From assembly GCA_003647435.1 (NCBI GenBank), contig QMMV01000095.1, forward strand, positions 1 through 7,405: a stretch of 7,405 nucleotides of DNA, written 5' to 3'. The notes under the pieces were generated by a model. It was not told the origin of the DNA and did no database searches. It saw nothing but the letters and a program-made list of their open reading frames with translations. Source of the stretch: Deltaproteobacteria bacterium (lineage in GTDB: Bacteria; Desulfobacterota; Desulfobacteria; Desulfobacterales; C00003060). Of the stretch, positions 1 to 4,134 are shown piece by piece. The position numbers and the translations under genes were made by a program. How positions within the stretch are numbered: the stretch's first letter is position 1; each line of letters opens with the position of its first letter.

Positions 1-236
1 GTAATGCTCTCAGACAGTGAGCCAGTCTCCAATCGGATGGCCTGTCCGCTCCGTATGTCTGTTTTTTAAAAGAGCTAAAGTGTTACGATTTGTCAAAAAA
101 CGTTTTAGACCAAGTGAAAAGGGATTTGGGTAACAGGCCGTCAACTATGATTCCCTAACACATTTTCACAAGTTTTGCATCACTAAAACCAGTTGCGAAT
201 ATCTTGATAGCACGCTCGCCGAATGTTATCAATCCG
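1..236. other. Upstream region with no supported gene
   Basis: I see no convincing gene here. One + strand frame is open from the left edge to a TAA at 67-69. It could be the tail of a gene lying outside the window, but its 22 codons match nothing I recognise. From about 60 to 200 the sequence is A/T-rich with many stops, as expected of intergenic DNA. A 10-base palindrome, AAAACGTTTT, lies at 97-106, but nothing marks it as functional. Confidence 0.4.
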
Positions 237-265
237 TTGACAGGGTGAATTGTCAATATTAGGAT
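237..265 (+). promoter_or_regulatory. Putative sigma-70 promoter overlapping an inverted repeat
   Basis: A perfect -35 hexamer TTGACA (237-242) is followed after 17 bases by TAGGAT (260-265), which matches four of six -10 consensus positions. The -35 box is also the left arm of an inverted repeat, TTGACA-N8-TGTCAA (237-256), whose right arm fills part of the spacer. This is a plausible layout for repressor control of the nitroreductase gene. Transcription would start near 271-273, leaving a leader of only about 13 bases that begins at the edge of the ribosome binding site. That is short, so the real start may differ. The promoter call is an inference from spacing and sequence only. Confidence 0.4.
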
Positions 266-284
266 ATTCAGGAAGGAGGAGAAA

Positions 285-854
285 ATGATTGCCGATCTGG
301 TGCGCAAAAATCGTAGCTATCGCAGATTCTTTGAAGAGTTTCCGATAGAGCGTGAGACACTGGAAGAACTTGTTGACCTTACCCGCTACTGTGCCTCCGC
401 CGCAAATTTGCAACCCTTAAAGTACGTTCTTTCCGCAGAGCCTGAAAAAAACCGGCTTATTTTCAAGCATCTTGCATGGGCAGGATATTTACGGGACTGG
501 AATGGGCCCTCAGAAGGTGAAAGGCCCTCTGGCTACATCATCGTACTGGGCGATACGGCTATCACAAAATCGTTCGGCTGCGATCATGGTATCGCGGCTC
601 AGACCATCCTGCTTGGTGCAACAGAGAAGGGGTTGGGCGGATGTATGATCGGTTCTGTCAAGCGCAAGGAGCTGTGCCAGGCGCTCGGGATTCCGGCACA
701 CCTGGAAATCCTGCTGGTAATCGCCATTGGCAAGCCACGAGAGACCGTGGTCATCGATGCGGCAGGCAACGGCGGAGATATCAGGTACTGGCGGGATGGC
801 CAGGGTGTGCATCACGTGCCGAAACGGTCACTTGACGAGATTATCGTTGGGTAA
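285..854 (+). CDS. Nitroreductase-family FMN-dependent oxidoreductase
   Basis: A 189-residue protein of the nitroreductase (NfsB/FRase-like) fold. These are usually dimeric cytoplasmic enzymes that bind FMN and use NAD(P)H to reduce nitro, quinone or other electron-poor compounds; the substrate cannot be told from sequence. Visible support: an N-terminal RSYRRF segment (residues 10-15), where the family places FMN-phosphate-binding arginines; SAANLQP (38-44), matching the family's S-x-x-N-x-Q-P motif; GIAAQTILLGATEKGLGGC (102-120), the conserved helix and glycine turn; and LLVIAIGKPRE near 143-152, the usual C-terminal strand ending in GxP. At about 190 residues it fits the shorter members. 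The ATG at 285 is preceded by a strong AGGAGGA (274-280) four bases away, which fixes the start. It is followed after 67 bases by mltG on the same strand, with no functional link evident. The family call is firm; a specific activity is not. Confidence 0.85.
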   Translation: MIADLVRKNRSYRRFFEEFPIERETLEELVDLTRYCASAANLQPLKYVLSAEPEKNRLIFKHLAWAGYLRDWNGPSEGERPSGYIIVLGDTAITKSFGCDHGIAAQTILLGATEKGLGGCMIGSVKRKELCQALGIPAHLEILLVIAIGKPRETVVIDAAGNGGDIRYWRDGQGVHHVPKRSLDEIIVG

Positions 855-869
855 CGGAAGGCGTTAAGG

Positions 870-901
870 CCTGAATCGGGCCAGAAATCGCTTAATTCAG
901 G
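870..901. repeat. Small inverted repeat between nitroreductase gene and mltG
   Basis: The arms CCTGAAT (870-876) and ATTCAGG (895-901) are perfectly complementary, with an 18-base loop. No T-run follows, so it does not look like an intrinsic terminator. Its right arm ends just before the mltG ribosome binding region, so a folded transcript could affect mltG initiation. It is short enough to have arisen by chance. Confidence 0.25.
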
Positions 902-921
902 TAAGAGGCGATGATGAAACT

Positions 922-1917
922 GTGAAAGAGGTTGCTATAGCAATAATAATTGCGCTGTCGGTTGCCGCCGCAAGCGCGGCGGTATCGTTCTACAGGTACG
1001 CGACAAGCGGTGATAAGGCTCATAAAAAAACTGCTGTTATATGGATAAAGCCTGGCCAGTCCTTTTCTGAAACAGTTACCCGGCTTCAAGAGCTTGGACT
1101 GGTGCGGCACCCTCGAAGATTCCGGTTGCTTGCCCGTTTGAGAGGAGATGACAAGCGGATTCAAGCCGGAGAGTACCTGCTGCATGCTTCCATGTCTCCT
1201 GCGGGTATTCTTAACAGCCTCGTGCGTGGTGAAAGTATCTTGCACAAAGTCGTTATCCCTGAGGGGAGCACGATATCGAGAATCGGCCGGATTCTTGAAA
1301 AAGCGGGGCTCATGTCAAAGGAGGCGTTCTTGAAAGCAGCATCCGACCCGGAGCTTATGCAAGCGCTTGGCGTGGAAGGTGATACCTTTGAAGGGTTCCT
1401 GTTTCCAGACACCTATTATTTTCCCAAAGGCGTGACTCCTGAGCAGGTTATAAGGAAGATGGTTGCCAGCTTCCGCTCCGTCTTCACCGCGGCGTGGACC
1501 GAGCGGGCTCGTGCCATGGGGCTTACGATTCATCAAGTGGTCACGCTTGCCTCTATTGTAGAAAAAGAAACCGCAAAAGCTGAGGAACGCCCCCTCATTG
1601 CGGCTGTATTTCTGAACCGGCTGAGGCGCCACATGCGCCTTGAAAGCGACCCCACAGTGATTTACGGAATTCAGGATTTTGACGGAAACTTGACCCGAAA
1701 AGACCTTGATACTGTCACGCCTTATAATACTTACAGGATTGGCGGTCTTCCGCCAGGCCCCATTTCTAATCCCGGCCGGGCATCAATTGAAGCGATCCTT
1801 TACCCATCCGAAAAGCCTTACCTCTACTTTGTGTCAAAAAATGACGGCTCCCACCATTTTTCCCGCACACTATCAGAGCACAAAAAGATGGTGCGCCGCT
1901 ACCAGCAGCGACGGTAA
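922..1917 (+). CDS. mltG: Endolytic murein transglycosylase MltG (YceG-like)
   Basis: A 331-residue inner-membrane lytic transglycosylase that cleaves nascent glycan strands inside the chain and so sets strand length or ends synthesis. An N-terminal membrane anchor spans about residues 4-24. A LysM-like region follows (about 38-105, including RIQAGEYLL at 79-87). The catalytic YceG domain carries EGDTFEGFLFPDTYYF (152-167), LASIVEKET (209-217) with the conserved glutamate matching E. coli E218, FLNRL (230-234), SDPTVIYG (242-249), TPYNTYRIGGLPPGPI (266-281) and PYLYFVSKNDGSHHFS (299-314). Length is normal for the family. The start is GTG at 922: upstream in frame there is no ATG or GTG back to the TAA at 865-867, and the membrane segment follows directly. 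AAGAGG (903-908) is rather far upstream, and a tiny ORF overlaps the start (see findings). It ends with tandem TAA codons. Adjacent to the dcw cluster, it shares the wall-building theme. Confidence 0.93.
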   Translation: MKEVAIAIIIALSVAAASAAVSFYRYATSGDKAHKKTAVIWIKPGQSFSETVTRLQELGLVRHPRRFRLLARLRGDDKRIQAGEYLLHASMSPAGILNSLVRGESILHKVVIPEGSTISRIGRILEKAGLMSKEAFLKAASDPELMQALGVEGDTFEGFLFPDTYYFPKGVTPEQVIRKMVASFRSVFTAAWTERARAMGLTIHQVVTLASIVEKETAKAEERPLIAAVFLNRLRRHMRLESDPTVIYGIQDFDGNLTRKDLDTVTPYNTYRIGGLPPGPISNPGRASIEAILYPSEKPYLYFVSKNDGSHHFSRTLSEHKKMVRRYQQRR

Positions 1918-1936
1918 TAAAGAGCATTATTTGGCT

Positions 1937-1963
1937 GAAATTCGAAATTCGAAATTCGAAATT
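1937..1963. repeat. Tandem heptamer repeat (GAAATTC)n
   Basis: The unit GAAATTC occurs three times in perfect succession (1937-1943, 1944-1950, 1951-1957), followed by six bases of a fourth copy (1958-1963). It starts 20 bases after the mltG stop codon and directly precedes the palindromic repeat cluster. Adjacent units also create overlapping short palindromes (GAATTC-like and TTCGAA). It is probably a slippage-prone microsatellite with no evident function. Confidence 0.85.
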
Positions 1964-1968
1964 ATCCT

Positions 1969-2011
1969 GGTTCCGATGCTCTGCGTCGGAACCATGCTCT
2001 GCGTCGGAACC
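1969..2011. repeat. REP-like palindrome with an 18-bp tandem duplication
   Basis: Bases 1969-1993 form an imperfect palindrome. GGTTCCGA (1969-1976) pairs with TCGGAACC (1986-1993), and a T-G wobble plus two further pairs extend the stem around a CTCTGC core. The right part, ATGCTCTGCGTCGGAACC (1976-1993), is repeated exactly and immediately at 1994-2011. The pattern resembles dispersed GTTCC-N-CTCTGC-N-GGAAC palindromes that I know, from memory, in many proteobacterial genomes; some such palindromes are mobilised by REP-associated tyrosine transposases. No transposase gene is in this window. Confidence 0.7.
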
Positions 2012-2033
2012 GCCGGCCCGGCTGCGTCCCCCC

Positions 2034-2112
2034 GCAGAGCGGCGGGACGAGGATAGAATGGAAGCAGAGCGGCGGGACGAGGATAGAATGGAAGCAGAGC
2101 GGCGGGAGAATG
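2034..2112. repeat. 30-bp tandem repeat, two full copies plus a deleted third
   Basis: The 30-base unit starts GCAGAGCGGCGGGACGAGG. It occurs at 2034-2063 and, identically, at 2064-2093. A third copy begins at 2094 but lacks eight internal bases: GGCGGGA joins directly to GAATG, and the copy ends at 2112. Each unit carries the GCAGAG core, which is the reverse complement of the CTCTGC core in the neighbouring palindrome. Perfect identity of the first two units suggests recent duplication. No stable protein-coding interpretation is evident. Confidence 0.8.
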
Positions 2113-2160
2113 CGTCCCCGCGCAGAGCGCAGGTGCGTCCCCACGCAGAGCGCAGGGACG
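2111..2160. repeat. 23-bp tandem repeat pair with inverted-repeat character
   Basis: The units at 2111-2133 and 2134-2156 are 23 bases long and differ at one position (G at 2120, A at 2143). Each contains TGCGTCCCC followed by a GCAGAGCGC core. In the second copy, CGTCCC (2136-2141) and GGGACG (2155-2160) are complementary arms around the core, so the unit can form a hairpin like the other elements of this cluster. Confidence 0.75.
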
Positions 2161-2263
2161 AGAAGGTGCCCCCGGCCTGCTTGACCATTTCCCCAACATG
2201 TAGTGCCTTCGGTACGCCTGCCATACTGCATATCGACAGGGACCCCCCCCACCACAAAAAACC

Positions 2264-2292
2264 ACCAAAAGAGATTTTTGGTTCTTTCTTTT
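2264..2292 (+). terminator. Weak A/T-rich terminator candidate
   Basis: ACCAAAA (2264-2270) can pair with TTTTGGT (2276-2282) around a five-base loop, and the T-rich stretch TTCTTTCTTTT follows (2282-2292). The shape is that of an intrinsic terminator, but the stem has only two G-C pairs, so it would be weak. It sits 347 bases after mltG and about 50 bases before the mraZ promoter, where it could shield that promoter from upstream readthrough. Confidence 0.35.
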
Positions 2293-2342
2293 AATATGCG
2301 CTAATCATTCAAAAAATAATGCACCTTTGTTATGCTTTTTTC

Positions 2343-2371
2343 TTGACATTTTAAATTTTCATCGGTAAGAG
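2343..2371 (+). promoter_or_regulatory. Putative mraZ (dcw operon) promoter
   Basis: A perfect TTGACA (2343-2348) is followed by an A/T-rich spacer of 17 bases and TAAGAG (2366-2371) as a poor -10 candidate. TAATAA (2374-2379) is a better hexamer but too distant at standard spacing. Transcription would begin near 2378-2383, exactly where the MraZ-type boxes start. This placement at the head of the dcw cluster is the main support. The -10 assignment is uncertain. Confidence 0.5.
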
Positions 2372-2377
2372 GCTAAT

Positions 2378-2403
2378 AAGTGGTGTAAAGTGGATGTAAG
2401 TAG
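2378..2403 (+). promoter_or_regulatory. Triple MraZ-binding box array (10-bp spacing)
   Basis: Three hexamers lie exactly 10 bases apart: AAGTGG (2378-2383), AAGTGG (2388-2393) and AAGTAG (2398-2403). MraZ proteins are known to bind short GTGG- or TGGG-type direct repeats with one-turn spacing just ahead of their own gene; AAAGTG-type repeats are described for Mollicutes and TGGG-type for E. coli. Here the array lies between the predicted transcription start and the mraZ ATG, the right place for autorepression. The third box has one mismatch. The periodicity is seen directly; binding is inferred. Confidence 0.75.
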
Positions 2404-2407
2404 AGCC

Positions 2408-2415
2408 GGGGGGAG
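2408..2415 (+). promoter_or_regulatory. Unusually close ribosome binding site of mraZ
   Basis: The purine run GGGGGGAG ends only two bases before the ATG at 2418, closer than the usual five to nine. Pairing through the first G residues would give a more normal spacing. The start is still supported, because MraZ proteins begin with the same MFRG-type residues seen here. Confidence 0.5.
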
Positions 2416-2417
2416 TC

Positions 2418-2864
2418 ATGTTCCGTGGAAGTTCATTTCACAATCTGGACGCGAAAGGTCGCCTGATTATCCCCGCCCGTTTTCGAGATGTATTAAAACA
2501 AAGCAGTGTAATGGGGGTAATGATCTCAAAGATGGATGGCGCCTTGTTCTGTTATAGTTTTGAGCAATGGCACAAGATTGAAGAGCGTATCCTCAATTTA
2601 GCCGTAAAGAGCGAGAATATGCGCCGCTTTCGGAGGATTTTCATAGGCGGCGCCTTTGATTGTCCTATCGACAGGCAGGGACGCATCCTGATTCCACCAA
2701 CTCTCCGGCAATATGCTGGTCTGAACAAAGAGATTGTGCTGGTCGGCGTGATGGACCACTTTGAGATATGGTCACAAAGCAACTGGGTGGCAGAGGGTGA
2801 CAGGTTTGAGAATGATTTGAAAAACGAGGATGTGAGAAACGAGATTGCTGCACTCGGGCTCTAA
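2418..2864 (+). CDS. mraZ: Transcriptional regulator MraZ
   Basis: A 148-residue DNA-binding protein, the usual first gene of the dcw cluster. It forms a ring-shaped oligomer and represses its own operon. Two SpoVT-AbrB-like half-domains are visible. The first is residues 1-50, starting MFRGSSFHNLDAKGRLIIPA with the DxxxR signature D11-R15. The second is about 76-123, with DRQGR (D85-R89), RILIPPTLRQYA and the family's VLVGVMDHFEIWS segment. Length and start match the family. The gene is preceded by a promoter and three AAGTGG-type boxes that are probably its own operator. The rsmH start is 24 bases past its stop codon. Nothing is missing or odd in the protein. Confidence 0.96.
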   Translation: MFRGSSFHNLDAKGRLIIPARFRDVLKQSSVMGVMISKMDGALFCYSFEQWHKIEERILNLAVKSENMRRFRRIFIGGAFDCPIDRQGRILIPPTLRQYAGLNKEIVLVGVMDHFEIWSQSNWVAEGDRFENDLKNEDVRNEIAALGL

Positions 2865-2888
2865 TGTCCCTGAAAGGGAGACAGAGCG

Positions 2889-3824
2889 ATGTCTTATCGT
2901 CATGTCCCTGTGATGGTCAAAGAAGTCCTCGATTATCTCAACTGCTCACCTGATAAGACATATGTAGATGCTACCATAGGGGGGGGCGGCCATGCCAATG
3001 CCATCTTGCAAGCCATCGGTCCGGATGGCTACCTCGTCGGCGTCGATCAAGACCCTGATGCCGTTGCCCATGCACGGGAATTTCTCCGCCCTTTCGAACC
3101 GAGAGTTCGAATCTTTCACGACAACTTCACCAATCTCCCGCAGATTCTTTCCAGGTTGCACATACCGAGAGTGGACGGGATCTTGCTCGATTTGGGGCTT
3201 TCGCTGTATCAATTGGAAGGAAGCGGGCGGGGTTTCAGCTTTCTGCGTGACGAGCCTTTGGATATGCGGATGAATCCCGAGAAAGGAAAGACGGCTGAAA
3301 TGCTTGTAAACGGGTTGTCAGAGCAAGAGCTTGCAGGTATCATAAAGCAATACGGAGATGAGCCGTGGGCCCCCCGCATTGCCAGGGGTATTGTCATGGC
3401 CCGGCGTCACGAGAGGATCCGGTCAAGTTTGCGCCTTGCTGAAATCGTCAGAAATGCCATTCCTGCGAGGCATCGCCCCCGTCGTATCCATCCGGCAACA
3501 CGCACGTTTCAGGCCCTGAGGATAGCGGTGAACAACGAGCTGGAGACCCTGGAGAGATTCCTGGGGGAGGCTGCTGATCTGTTAAACCCAAAGGGACGGC
3601 TTTGCATCCTTTCATTTCATTCGCTGGAAGACAGGATTGTAAAAGAGCGCTTCAGGGCCCTTGCCCGCGGGTGCATATGCCCCCCTGGCCTTCCAGTGTG
3701 CGTATGCGGGAAAAAGCCCTTGATTCGTATTCTCACGAAAAAACCGGCAAGGCCGGATTCCGTTGAGATAAATGAGAACCCGATGGCCAGAAGCGCCCGG
3801 TTGCGCGCTGCAGAAAGGATTTAG
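2889..3824 (+). CDS. rsmH: 16S rRNA (cytosine(1402)-N(4))-methyltransferase RsmH
   Basis: A 311-residue S-adenosylmethionine-dependent enzyme (formerly MraW) that methylates N4 of C1402 in the ribosomal P site. The N-terminal RHVPVMVKEVLDYL matches the family start. The SAM site includes DATIGGGGHANAIL (27-40) and GVDQDPDA (51-58). DLGLSLYQLE (101-110) corresponds to the DLGxSSxQ motif, with leucine in place of the second serine. GFSFLRDEPLDMRM (115-128), TFQALRIAVNNEL (206-218), LCILSFHSLEDRIVK (238-252), the cysteine-rich CICPPGLPVCVCGKKP (262-277) and the C-terminal NPMARSARLRAAE (297-309) are all typical. AAGGGAG (2874-2880) lies eight bases before the ATG. It sits between mraZ and ftsL, its standard place. 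Confidence 0.97.
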   Translation: MSYRHVPVMVKEVLDYLNCSPDKTYVDATIGGGGHANAILQAIGPDGYLVGVDQDPDAVAHAREFLRPFEPRVRIFHDNFTNLPQILSRLHIPRVDGILLDLGLSLYQLEGSGRGFSFLRDEPLDMRMNPEKGKTAEMLVNGLSEQELAGIIKQYGDEPWAPRIARGIVMARRHERIRSSLRLAEIVRNAIPARHRPRRIHPATRTFQALRIAVNNELETLERFLGEAADLLNPKGRLCILSFHSLEDRIVKERFRALARGCICPPGLPVCVCGKKPLIRILTKKPARPDSVEINENPMARSARLRAAERI

Positions 3825-3828
3825 GATT

Positions 3829-3835
3829 GGAAGAG
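3829..3835 (+). promoter_or_regulatory. Ribosome binding site that fixes the ftsL start
   Basis: GGAAGAG lies eight bases before the ATG at 3844. An in-frame ATG at 3772 would extend the protein by 24 residues, but it lies inside rsmH, lacks such a site, and would add a charged stretch not expected ahead of the FtsL membrane segment. The site therefore favours 3844. Confidence 0.65.
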
Positions 3836-3843
3836 TCGGCAAA

Positions 3844-4134
3844 ATGCAGAAGAGGAAAGTCTCGGCCCGGGGGCCTTCCGCGACGGTTCTCTGGGTGGTA
3901 TTCATAGTCCTGTTTATGGCAGAGTTGTTAGTCTATAGCTGGTGTCGGGTCCAGTATGTGAAAACGGGGTATGAAATTGCCCGGGCCAGACGGGAGCAGC
4001 AGCGCCTGATAGCAGTTCGCAGCGAGCTAAAGATAGAAGAAGCGCGGCTCAGATCTCCGGAACGCATCAGGCGTATAGCTGAGGAATTAGGGTTGGTGAT
4101 GCCCCGACCCGACCAGATTGTTGTCATGCCATGA
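3844..4134 (+). CDS. ftsL: Cell division protein FtsL
   Basis: A 96-residue bitopic membrane protein. FtsL joins FtsB and FtsQ and links the divisome to activation of the septal synthase FtsW-FtsI. The layout is typical: a short basic cytoplasmic tail (MQKRKVSARG), one membrane helix (about 14-35, including VLWVVFIVLFMAELLVYSW), and a periplasmic heptad-like segment rich in Arg, Glu and Leu (about 45-75). It ends RIAEELGLVMPRPDQIVVMP, resembling the ELGL-xxP-xxxQIVVI end of many FtsL proteins. FtsL is poorly conserved, so the call leans on size, topology, this C-terminal motif and the place between rsmH and ftsI. I start it at 3844 rather than 3772 because of the ribosome binding site there. 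Its TGA overlaps the ftsI ATG (ATGA, 4131-4134). Confidence 0.87.
   Translation: MQKRKVSARGPSATVLWVVFIVLFMAELLVYSWCRVQYVKTGYEIARARREQQRLIAVRSELKIEEARLRSPERIRRIAEELGLVMPRPDQIVVMP

Larger units (their letters stand above)
1918..2336. other. Non-coding repeat-rich spacer between mltG and mraZ
   Basis: No supported gene lies in this stretch. It contains a heptamer tandem repeat (1937-1963), a group of palindromic and tandem repeats (1969-2160), and a unique segment (about 2161-2240). A run of eight C (2243-2250) and an A/T-rich hairpin (2264-2292) follow. All three minus-strand frames are open across much of it, which reflects stop-poor repeats rather than coding. One minus-strand frame of the unique segment gives a fairly protein-like string, but I recognise no family in it. 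Confidence 0.7.

Noticed and set aside
1..69. Tail of an upstream CDS ending at TAA 67-69
   Set aside because: Only 22 codons are visible and they carry no recognisable motif, so coding cannot be separated from chance.
183..413. Minus-strand 76-codon ORF over the nitroreductase start
   Set aside because: It overlaps a well-supported gene and its promoter and shows no recognisable protein features.
1969..2160. Possible CRISPR array
   Set aside because: The units vary in length (18, 30 and 23 bases) and are directly abutting, with no unique spacers of constant size and no cas genes nearby.
2166..2255. Minus-strand stretch giving a fairly protein-like string, possibly a gene remnant
   Set aside because: I recognise no family, it is under 30 codons outside the repeats, and its adjacent frames look equally plausible.
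1766..2268. Long overlapping minus-strand open frames of 97 to 163 codons over the mltG end and the spacer
   Set aside because: All three minus frames are open at once because the repeats lack stop codons. The predicted proteins are low-complexity copies of the repeats, and no ribosome binding site or family resemblance supports them.
3772..3843. Longer ftsL starting at the in-frame ATG 3772
   Set aside because: It would lie within the end of rsmH and has no good ribosome binding site, whereas the ATG at 3844 has GGAAGAG at ideal spacing and gives a normal FtsL topology.
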